A stretch of DNA of 64,000 nucleotides from Cannabis sativa (taxonomy: Eukaryota; Streptophyta; Magnoliopsida; Rosales; Cannabaceae). Position 1 is the stretch's first letter, and every line of letters begins with the position of its first letter. The position numbers and the translations under genes are program-made. The stretch covers positions 9,669,850 through 9,733,849 of the forward strand of contig NC_083602.1 of NCBI RefSeq assembly GCF_029168945.1, given 5' to 3'. A model generated the notes under the pieces. That model was given only the letters and a program-made list of their open reading frames with translations. It was not told the origin of the DNA and did no database searches. Below are positions 43,403 to 54,354 of the stretch, piece by piece.

Positions 43403-46200
43403 AACTCCCACTTGCACTAATATAAAACAAAAAGTGCGTTTCAAATAATCTCAACACCTTGATATACAAATCAAGTGTAGTAGTAGTAAACTCCTCGTAA
43501 TAGGATCTGAAAGGTTGAATTAACCACAACCTTTTCTCCACTATTACTCTTCCTTTAATCACAAAATCATTGATAATGTGAAATTCCTCTCTATATGTCT
43601 ACTCTCTTGGGATACTGGATTCTATATCTTTGGCAACTACTTTTGGTTAATCAGGAAATTAACACTAGTAGTTTAAGGCAATTTGGAATGATGCCAAAAA
43701 TGTATAGAACTTTCCTTAGACTGAATAAGTACCTTTCATGCAACCTTAACATTCAGTCCCTCTCTGGTAGACCTAGAGACTTCAGATAGGTTTTTACACT
43801 TCTCCAAAATCACTATTCCACCCCCAGAGTAACCACCATCTTATCAGAAATATTTACTAGCACATAGGCAAATTTCGAAATCTGATGTGGTGTAGTCTAA
43901 GAGTTTTAAACACACTCTTATAGACTAACATATAGTTCCTCTTCTTAATCTTAGGATTTACTTGATTGTCTTCCAATGTTCTTCTCCTGGATTAATCTGA
44001 TACCTACTCATTACTCCCACTCAACAGCAGGTGTCTGGTCTAAGGCATACAAAAGCATATCTAAGACCTCTCACTGTTGATTTAAGAAATTCTTTCATGG
44101 TTTTATCTTTTCTGGAATAGATGAGACTTTTCCTTAGATAAATAAAATCTATGTCTAAGAAGTTGTGAAGCTTCTATAGATTGCCATTAGAAAGAAAATG
44201 CTTCAGCATCTCACTAAAGTAAGTTGCTTGCATTAGAGTAAGTAATTACCAGGTATACCACAAGCCATAGGTTTAGATAAACTCAAACCTATAATACTAG
44301 GAACAGGAAGTTTTGTTAAGTCTATTGAATGGACTTATAAACGAAAATTTCCTTTTATGTCCTTGTAATAGAAAACTTTAGGTTATTCCATGTGAATGGA
44401 TTAAACCATAGTTCTATTGGCTTTTCTTCTTAGTTTCTTATCTTGACAATCCATTACTTGTTTAAACTCACAATGGATTTTAATCACTAGTGTCTCCCAA
44501 GTCATAAGAAGGTGAGTTCCTAGAAACTCTCCCACTACGACAAGGTACTGTGAATTATGTGTAAGAAAACTAAATGGTATTGATCTCTTCGGTTGTGACA
44601 AGACAACAGAGGCAGTGGGATCATCATATGTTATATAAGATGATAGAAAACTTTTGGAATCAAGAATTAAATATCTCCTTTATTTGCTACTTGTTTTTCA
44701 GACTTAGTCATTTTCTTAGAAAAGTAGTATTTGTTTGAACAAACACTTTCTTATCTATTGACAATGGGATGGTCCACCCCTAATCACTTAGAATAGCTAA
44801 CAAACCATGGTTAACAGTTCTAGCTTTTCTTAAGACTTTGATTAGGTCATCCATGAATCTAGTAATGATTTACATTAAGTATACAACCATTACATCATTC
44901 TGAAATTGTATTACCGTAGAAGGATTTAGGCAACGACTAGTAACTAATCATCAACATGCAACTCGAAATTTCTGGGGAGGTAAGTTTGGATATAATTCAA
45001 AAATCAATTTAATGATCTTTGAACTGCATATCTACTATCTATTTCTCCACCCCTATCAGTTCGCAAGATCTTTAACCACTTACCTTAATGGTTTTAACCA
45101 TTGCTAGAAATTAATGAAATTTTTCAAACATTTCAAATTTCTTGCTAAAAGGTATAATATAGAGTTATCGTTTTAAGAATACAACAAAAAACTCATATCC
45201 ACCCCTGAATGTACATCCATCTGCGAATGAGATGAACTACTTTCAGTGGATATAGGCATATTAACTCTTTGCAGAGATTGATCTTGTCAAATCCACTATG
45301 AACAAGATACAAATGCCATAGATTAAAAAAAAATGTGGTAGTGTCTATGATGACATAGGTTTAGATACATCAAAGAGTTCTTAGAATACTGCAAGTGGAT
45401 CCTGGTCACAGAATACCTAACTCATATTCCATACAGTTTTAATCCATTAATAGAAGATAGATATTAAACACTTGAGAAAGTGTAACTGTATTGTATTCTG
45501 GAATTAGAAATATAAGAAAATTTCTGTTTGGATTCTAAAATTAAAGTCAAAGACTTAATTTATACCAAATAAAATGAGTAATTCTATCTTGGACAACCAC
45601 TACTAATACAAACTCTAAGTCAGATTTGCCCATACAAGTAGGAGATTTCTAAGATTGAGGATTTATATCAATTGGGAATAGAATTTCGGGATTATAATCA
45701 TATGCGTCATTTAATTTCTTAAGAGAAAATATAGAATGACATGAAATGATTTATAGACCATTCATCCAATGATATGTTTTGAAGCTAATTCGAAATGAAT
45801 AAGCTAAGAGGAATTAGGATAATTTCGTTTATAAATAAGAATCCAACGATGCTTCGATTAGCGAAAGACAAAGTAATCTTATTTATGTAATCTTCTTGTT
45901 TCATATTGTAAAAATACTAGTCTAAGGTGTCATCAATTGATGAACAGCTAGATGTTGCATATACAATATTTATCTTTCGAGATCTTACACTATAATGTAT
46001 GTCTAATGGTGAAATTCCATTAGGGATTTATCTCATTAGAAAACAAACATGTTAGACCAACAATGAAGATTCGAAATTAAACTACAACTTAATAACAGAA
46101 AATAACATGGTTCAATATAAATTCATACACAATTCAGAAATTATAAACATATAGCAAGTAGGAATGACTAGTGAAAATACTAAAACATACAATCCTAAAT
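43403..46200 (-). pseudogene. Element E: extremely decayed gag-pol region
   Basis: It begins with the same polypurine tract as A and C (minus strand GTGCAAGTGGGAGTT). Nucleotide-level echoes of the family pol are then recognisable in the right order: RNase H near 43575, reverse transcriptase near 43970-44080, linker near 44520, integrase near 45010-45075 (the segment matching TDRGGEY). Stops and indels are everywhere and no frame of useful length survives. The gag start is not recognisable. The decay is far deeper than in A, B or C. Confidence 0.75.
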
Positions 46201-48330
46201 AATTTCCAAGGTTTTCAGCAAACTGATATCAGTGTCCCGTTTAGGCGAGAGTCAAAGCTACCATTCATTGAATAGAGTTGTCAGCTCGTCTAAAATGTTA
46301 AACATTCTAGCAACCTTTTATTCGATCAAGATTGGAATTCAGCGTTGTCCCGTTTAGGCGAGAGTCAAGGCAATTCTATCTTATGAGCTTCCACCATTGT
46401 TTCATAATTTGCAAGTCAAGTATGGTCGCCACCATTAAGGTGATCCATACCATACAAAACACTTACAAACTACTTATCATGCGAGGTTAAACGGTGCGAA
46501 ATTGCTAATGAACGTTCCTCCATTAGGGAAGATTACTCACTAAAACAAACGCGATGTAAAACCCACAATGGAGATCGAATATCTTAATAATAAAGCTCAT
46601 TATTTAAAAAAGAGTTGTATTTTCTTTGATTCTCTTTATTTATTCTATTTATTTTAAATATATATTTATTTAATTAAAATTTCCAATTTAGAATGAAAAA
46701 ATCTAAATATAAATTTTAATTTAATATTTATAAATTTTACTTAGATGGATATGAAAATAACATGTATTTCTTCCATCTTAGTAATAATTTCCAATAAATA
46801 TTTAGAAAAATATTCAATTTAAGTTGTTACAAAATTCATATAAATTAATTTAAAACTCAAATTTAATTTTCTATAAATATATATTGCATTTCGAAAAATT
46901 AAAGTATTTAAGAATACAATTTTCGAAAATGCATGTTAAAATAAAAAATTAATCCTGGAAAAATTATTATAATTTAATGTTGGCCCAAAATTAATTAATA
47001 AAATTAATTTACAACAAAAAATAGAATTTTCCTATTTAATTAAATATATAAGAAAAATTTCAAATATTAAAGTATGATGATGAAAATGAACTTAAATATT
47101 AATTTTCTATTTAATTAAATACACTAGAAAAATACTTCAAGCAAAAATATCATCTATCTAGATTTTCCTTTGACTAATTAATTCAATTTCTAATAATATA
47201 CTTTAATTCAATTTATTTTAAATTAATCAATAAATGAAAAAATCATTGATTTAAGTTGATCCAAGAATTAATTAAAATAAATAATTAATTTACAACTTAA
47301 TCTATTTTTCAAATAAAATTCGAAATTCCAACATTTAAGAAATACAATTTCGAAATTTGATTAATAAAATAAAGAAAAAATATATTTTGAAAATTATTTA
47401 AATTTAGTTGAAAAAATAAATTTCAACTAAAAGTAATTTTCCATTTAATTAAATGTCATGAAAAAGAAATATTTAAGTATGATGATAAAAAATCAACTTA
47501 GATATTTAATTTTCAAATTAATTAAATGTATTAAATTCAAGAAATAAATAATTAAGTGTAGAGAAGGCTTAATTATTAATCTCTAATTTAATACTAGGAA
47601 AAAATATACTTAAAATAAATTGTACCAAAATTAATTATTTAAATAATTAATTTCACAATTTACAATATTTTCCTATTTAATATTAGAAATAATAAGTAGT
47701 CTAGAAATAACTATCTAGAAAATATCTTATTTGACTAAGTATCTTTTCCACAAAATTTGAAAAAAAATATCTAATTTAAGTTGTATTAGAAAAAATATAG
47801 AACTTAAATATTTTCAAATTTAAATTTAATTAAATATCAAAAATTAAGTTGTAATCACTTAATTTAAAAATATTCCATTTTAAGATAATATTCGAAAAGA
47901 TATTAACTTAAAAAATGTAACACCCTAACTACCTTAGGCGTATTACGTGATTTTTAAACGTACTGTGCAGCTCGTTGCTAATCAACGAGGTTTATGGAAA
48001 AACGTGATTAATTAAAATTTTGCTTTTTAATTAAACTTATAAAACAGTATTACAAAAGACTCGGGATCCCGATTATAAAAATATTTACAAAAAGTTTAGT
48101 TGTTTAACTGTTACATAAAAATAAAGGTCGTCTAACGACCAGTTACAAAAATTCAGCCTTGCTGTCCCGAGGATCGTACGCTCCAGGCCTAACCGCCCCG
48201 ACATGTACAATCTCATAAGCTCGCTCACGGTCCATCAGCTATAGCCTTGCCTTTACCTACACATAAACGTAAACTGTGAGTCGACAGACTCAGTAAGAAA
48301 AGCATAATAATACTCATACATAATACTAAC

Positions 48331-48421
48331 TGTCGTGTCCAACACGATACTGAGTCCCGCTACTGCCATGTCCAACATGGTACTGAGCCACTACTGCCAT
48401 GTCCAACATGGTACTGAGTTC
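48331..48421 (+). repeat. Three about 30-bp repeats, each with a short palindrome
   Basis: Units share GTCCAACA then (C/T)GATACTGAG-type sequence. Unit 1 has CGTGTCCAACACG and units 2 and 3 have CATGTCCAACATG. The stem changes in a compensated way while the CCA loop is kept. Confidence 0.8.
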
Positions 48422-48459
48422 TGAACGTTCATAGGGACGGTACTATTGACACGTAACAA

Positions 48460-48695
48460 CCTGATCGGTCGAACCGGTCATACTCCGGCTGTTGGTCATA
48501 CTCCAGCCTGTACCGACGTGTTACTATATCCTCCTGATCGGTCGAACCGGTCATACTCCGCCCATTGGTCATACTCCAGCCTGTACCGACGGGATCCGTC
48601 AATAGCACGGAACCACCAACCAAGTGTCACTGACGGCCAAACCGGCCATACTCCGGCCGCCGGTCATACTCCGACTCGTACCGACGTGACAGTGT
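48460..48695 (+). repeat. Three imperfect about 75-95-bp repeats in the solo LTR
   Basis: Units start near 48463, 48536 and 48630. Each reads TGA(T)CGG(T/C)C(G/A)AACCGG(T/C)CATACTCC, then a second GGTCATACTCC and then a GTACCGACG end. CG-rich sequence stands out in this AT-rich region. Confidence 0.75.
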
Positions 48696-49020
48696 TGGAT
48701 GGTTCGAAGCCAACATACAACTAATGTAATCTAATAGGCTTCCTACATGCTCGCTAAACATGTAATCTACATATGCATACTGTTATACTAATCTTACCTG
48801 GATTCCGATTTCAGGTGTGCCGGTCAACCTGACTGGAACTGAAGCTGAGCGGCGGATTATTGGCTCCTAAACCATAAAAATCACAACGCTATAAGTGACA
48901 CGCTAAATCACTTCCCGGGGACTAAAACTAGGAACTAAAAGTTTCCCTATCGATAAAAAGCATGGCAATACCCCCTAAAACATAAAAACGAGGAAAACTA
49001 GGGTTTCTGAAAATTCCCCA

Positions 49021-49115
49021 ACCGGTAGACCGGTTGCCCAACCGGAATTCCGGTTCTGGGAATTACTGGACACCCATCCGGAATTCCGGTTGCACAACCA
49101 GAATTCCGGTTCCTC
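49021..49115 (+). repeat. Clustered CCGGAATTCCGG-type repeats
   Basis: Four degenerate copies of an AACCGG(A)ATTCCGGTT motif lie within 95 bp, each partly palindromic. They are part of the solo LTR. Confidence 0.65.
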
Positions 49116-52038
49116 GCAGGAATTTTTCAAAAATTCATAACTCGATCAATTCTAACCCAAATCATGCAAGATCTTCCAGACCTGTTCTATATGCGCCAAA
49201 TAACCATTCAAAGGCAACAAAATCACCCAGAACTCACAGAATCACAAAACACCATTAAAGACCAAGCTTTGAGTTCCAAAACTCAAACTTGGTTAGAATC
49301 CACTAACATGCAATCAAGCTAGATCAAACCTACATAAATATGCATAACTAAGCCTCTGAAAATGAAAATAATCAACCACAGCAAGTAATTTACAGATTCA
49401 ACATATATTTTCAAAATTCATGCTCTTGAACTAAAAACTCCCAAAACTTGATTCCAAGTAATCATCATGCATACACTAGCTCTAAATTACTTAAAAATAG
49501 CAAGATTAAACTTTAGAGAACAACAACAAATCACAGCAGCAAGAACTTCAAATTAACATGCATTTACTCAACTTTTTCATCATTTTTTCATAATTTTAAG
49601 GAAGAAATCAAGAGAGCTAACCTAGCTTGGAAAAATGCTTAGATTAGGATGAGAATTCACTTGAAAGATTTGAACAAAACCCAGCTCCAAGCACCCACAT
49701 GCACAGCCGAAAATAGAGAGAAAAAGAGAGTGTTCTTTGAAAATTTTCTTTCTTTCTTTACTTAGTGATTTTTTCTAAAAAGAGAAAATAGAATAAACTA
49801 CATGCAATATTCATTTCAGCCAAGTATACAATTAAATAATTATTTAATTTCAAATAAACAAGCCACTAAAAGACAAAACATCATTGGGGCAAAAAGACCA
49901 TTTTGCCCCTCCATTCTAAAACCACATAAAAAATCACTAAAGGGGTATTTTTGGGACATTCTAAATTCCCGGCCATTCCCGACATTCCCAATGTCTAAAA
50001 CCCGTCCCCAAACTACTAACATACTAAGTTGTGATTTCTACTGAGCCAAACGCCGAGTTCCAAAATACGGCACCGAATTACGAAATATGCAAGCTACTGA
50101 ATAACATAAATAACAGTATAATAAATTATTTAAATAGCTATAAATAATTTCATAATTAATCATAAACAACTGCTAATTTCCAAATTAACTAAGCGGGCTT
50201 TACAAAAAATATCTAAAGAATCTTAATAACCAATGCCTAAAATTCCTCAACTTAATTTTAAAATTTTAAATCCAAAAGATATTCAGATTTAAGTTGGTTA
50301 GTTGAAGATAACTAAATATCAACTTAAATAGGATTATTTAATGAAAATTTAAATTAAGCTCCAGAAAGAATCTAGATGGTTATAATTCTATATTTAATTA
50401 AATACATATAGTTTAGCTTAGAATAAAAAATTCTTTAAACTATAATTTTCTTAAATTAATTTCAAAATAAATGAAATTAATTATGTTGCTAATCAATTTT
50501 ATTAGGTTAAACTAGTTTAATTAACCTAGTACAGTTATTCAAATCAGGCAAATGGGCCTTCACAATTGGGGTGGTTCATGTGAGGGGGTGCTGGGTTCAG
50601 TATGTCGTACCCACTACTATGGCTCCCAACTCTCACACAAGGCCAAAAAGAGAGGAATTTAACGTTAATAAGAACAACTGTTATTAATTGAATAGGCCCA
50701 AAAACTAAATGGGCCTAAATAAATTCTATCAAGAACTATGATAATTTATTTTAGCAACAGCAACCTATATGCATCTATAATAAAATTAAACACATAGGCT
50801 CACACAGGCACACTTTGGATGGGTCCTATCATGTTGCTAGGTCATACACAGATGAAAGAAGATTGTAAATATACCTGTTACAAATTATTAACTTGACCAA
50901 GGGAGCCATCAGATCATTAGATCTGGTAAAAAGTAACCATGGCTATTTGCAATCAAGTAATAATAGGTTTTAAAAACTTACAAACAAGCTAAAACACATA
51001 CTTCTGCAACAAGGTTAGCTGGATAGTTCGATGTACGATTTATTTAATTTTAAATTAAATAATTAATTTCGAAATAATTAATTAATTAAAAAATAATTTT
51101 TCGAAAATTTTAAAAAAAAATTTGAATCATTCGAAATTTAAAAAAAAAAATTAAATTTAAAATTAAACCTACAATTTTGAAAAATTAGGTTTCAACAACC
51201 TAAATATCATTCCAAAATTTGCTAACTACTTTTAAAATTTAAATGTTATTTTATAAATAAAAATTAGAAAAGATAAGTTAAATATATTTTTCAGATTTTA
51301 AATTTAATTTAAATAAATAAAATAACAAAATTTAAAAGTTAGCAAAATATCTTACATCTATTTAAAATTACATGATTATAATTATCTTATTTTAAATTTA
51401 AATAAGGTCAAAATATCTAAAAAAGATTTAATTTAAAAATATATATATAAAATCTGACCTTAAATTTAAAAATAAGATAAGATATAATCAAATTTAAAAA
51501 TAAGATAGATTTTTAAGCAAGAAGATAGATACTAATTCTATTCAAATTCAAATTACACTAATATCTTGAATTAAATTTAAAAAATATTAAATTAATTCAA
51601 AATGATAATTAGAATTGAATTAGGAATAGTAATAGTATATATACAAAACTATACAAAAAATCGGAAGTTAATTCCATGAAAAAGCATGAAAAATCGAAGA
51701 AAAACGAAAAAATTGTGAGCTGTACGGACAGTTTTCGCGATCGCAGGAAAATTTCAGCACAGCTCCAATTTTTTTCGAATCCTCAAAAAATCATAACTAA
51801 TTCAAATAAAATCGAAATTGAGCTCTGTAAAAGGCTAACTTGCTTAATTTTTTCCATACTATCCAATAAAAATAAATCCAGAAAGAGAATCGTAATTATT
51901 TTCACGAAAATTTACAAACATCAATCAATCATCAAATAACACTCAATACAGCATGATACCATCCAAAAACATACAAACAATCGTTTTAAAGTCCAAATTT
52001 CTTGCAAGTAAATCAATTACCATGGCTCTGAGGCCAGT

Positions 52039-53922
52039 TGTTGGAATTTTTTTTTACCAGGATCTTAGATCTACTCACAAGTATGTTTATTAACATCCTA
52101 AATATGAACTTTCTAAAACGATAAATTGAACACATATAAAGTTTAGGAAACCTTACATTTTGTGCAGCTGAATATAATGACTCCTTCCGTTCAGATATCT
52201 AGCCCTTGATTCCTTTCTGTAGCAGAGCATTATCAATATCTGAACCTGGATCTCTTTCTTTGAATCTTTGATGCTGAAACTCCTTTGCTGATGATCTTTC
52301 TTCACGATCTTCCTCACTATGATTGAGGTATCACTTGATGTGTGTGGGCACTACTCATACACTAAGGATTTCGAAATATTGAAGAGGGAAAGAGAAAGAG
52401 AAAGGTCAGCCAAAGATAGGGAGAGAGAAGGCTAGGTTTTTCTGAATCAGAAGAAGTGTTTTTCCTGAAACCTTCACTATCTATTTATAGCATTCCACTA
52501 GGGTTAGATTTGAATTATATGGCATTAAAATAATGAATAAATCAACTTAAAATACCTACATAGGTGGCCGGCCATACACTTAGTGGATTGGGCCTTGCTT
52601 TTTGCAATTTTGCAATTTTAACACCTTTTGTATCTGATTTTCTCAAAAATGCCAATTTCCTAATTCAACCATTTAAATGCCAATTCTAACTATTTAATAA
52701 CTATAAATAATTATTAAATAATATTGTCATTTATCATATTTATTAATTGAACAATATAAAGTATCATAATTAACAAATATGCCCCTATAAACTCTTTCTT
52801 TACAATTTCGCCCTTACTTAGTGAAAATTTCACAAATAGACATAGTCTAATTTGAGAATTATAATTGATTAATCAAAACCAATTACATGAGTCTTACAAG
52901 CAATATTATCTCAACTAGTGGGGGAACCATGGGTCTATATAACCGAGCTTCCAATAAGTAGATCAAGAATTTAGCACTAAAATTCACTAACTTGTTAATT
53001 CTTCGTTGAATCCACGCATAGAACTTAGAATTGCACTCTCAGTATATAGAATGCTCTATATGTTCCACCATATAGACACATCATTAGTTATCCATTGTTA
53101 TAATCCTAATGTGATCAATGATTCTCTATATGAATGATCTACACAGTAAAGGGATTAAATTACCGTAACACCCTACTATGTATTTTATCCTTATAACACT
53201 TGACCCCGTATAAATGATATTTCAGCTTATGTGAAATGAGATCTCCACCATTTATTTTTGTTTGGTCAAGCTCGAAGGAGATCATCCTTTGCTTACTATT
53301 CGCCAGATAGAAGCTATAGATTCCATGTTTATGCTAGCGCTCCCACTCAATTGCACTACCATGTTCCCAAAAAGTACGTATCACCCTGACCTAAAAGTAG
53401 GCTTAACTAACAATTCAAGGAACACGAATAGCCTTTCAAGATTGAGCCTAATCATAACAGGATTAAGATCATTTGATCTAGGATCAACTAGGCGATATTG
53501 ACTTGAATAGATTTTACGGTAAGTTTAATTAAATCTAAGTCAAAGTTCAATATCGGTCCCTTCCGATGCATACTCCATGCATCCAACCTGAGCTTTACTT
53601 TAACCAATGTTCTGGAAAGAACATAGTATTTCTCCAAATACAAGTAAACTCTTGTTGTAGATTATCATATCAGTAAAACCCTCTGTCTGATAAATCTAGG
53701 AAACTTTATTCACATAGTCATGTTTACTTTCCAATGTGTTGACGGCACAATAAACAAGATCAAGTATGTGAAAAGGGTTTCAGATGAATCTATACATTAT
53801 GTACATATAATCATGAAATAAATCATGTGAACCATGCAACATTAAATGTTATTTCTGATCTATATTAATAAGTAAATCTGATTATATTGAAATAAGTTTT
53901 ATTTACGGCATAAAACCCAACA
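52039..53922 (-). repeat. Element E, 5' LTR
   Basis: 1.88 kb and nearly identical by eye to 41520-43402. It starts TGTTGGAATTTTTTTTTACC after the primer-binding site and ends CCCAACA before the GATGA duplication. Confidence 0.9.
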
Positions 53923-53927
53923 GATGA

Positions 53928-54354
53928 CCCTTTCCATTACAATTCGAACATAGAAGATTATGTCTGATAATTGTACTTGAAGAAGCAGTTTTGCTAGATC
54001 CTTCATACCTAGTCCTTTTCCTTCGATTATTGATTGCAAACCCAGGAGGACCCATCGCAATTAAGTTCCGTTCATGGGCTCGTAATTCTGCTTCGAGCTT
54101 GTCATGTCGGAGGAGTTAGAATTGTTAATCATGTAAGAGATAACAAATTCATTATACTCCGGAGGAAGACTATTAAGGATAAGTTGGACCCATTGTTCTC
54201 TTGATAAATCAATTCCTAGTAGATTTTCCTTTTGGAACTTCAGATTCATCATCAACAGGTGCGAGTTAATGCAACTACCAGGATGCATTTTCACACTATA
54301 GAGTTCTTTTGCTAAGATAGTAACTAAGAGAGGATCGGGGTGCGGGTTATTCAT
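53928..54354 (-). pseudogene. Element B: gag part, N-terminal to the zinc knuckle
   Basis: Third piece of the B polyprotein, starting at 54354 (MNNPHPDPLLVTILAKELYS). It shows the same short gag as A and C: the start motif is followed directly by SVKMHPGSCINSH and then ILNSLPPEYNEFV. A frameshift lies near 54100, where one base of the MDKLE region is missing. The piece ends at 53928 in the knuckle region, where E was inserted. Confidence 0.85.

Larger units (their letters stand above)
47916..50204. mobile_element. Solo-LTR-like insertion (TGTAACACCC ... TTTACA), probable Ty3/gypsy
   Basis: 2.29 kb beginning TGTAACACCCTAACTACC and ending GGGCTTTACA, with TG...CA ends and AAAAA on both sides (47911-47915 and 50205-50209). 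Comparison with the leader of B shows a clean insertion between the AAAAA copies. TGTAACACCC starts are typical of chromovirus-type gypsy LTRs. No internal retroviral domain or second LTR is present, so this is best read as a solo LTR left by LTR-LTR recombination. It carries two tandem-repeat blocks. Confidence 0.75.
46201..52038 (-). other. Element E: leader, well conserved, with a solo-LTR-like insert
   Basis: Near gag it carries both copies of the 23-bp motif (46233-46255 and 46346-46368) and the hairpin pair (near 46432 and 46521). This part is very similar to the same region of B (54490-54850). The middle is AT-rich and interrupted at 47916-50204. The conserved segment near 50560-50650 and the primer-binding site at 52020-52036 (minus strand TGGCCTCAGAGCCATGG) follow. 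It lacks the GC-rich palindromes of A and C. Confidence 0.75.
41520..53922 (-). mobile_element. Copia element E, nested in B, coding-dead, TSD gatga
   Basis: Minus-strand element with LTRs at 41520-43402 and 52039-53922, flanked by GATGA at 41515-41519 and 53923-53927. It splits the zinc-knuckle codons of B. Its pol is unreadable, yet its two LTRs look nearly identical and its leader is well kept. It contains a solo-LTR-like insert (47916-50204). Length without that insert is about 10.1 kb. Confidence 0.9.

Noticed and set aside
48429..48724. Overlapping frames of 60-90 residues on both strands in the solo LTR
   Set aside because: They are translations of tandem repeats with no family resemblance.
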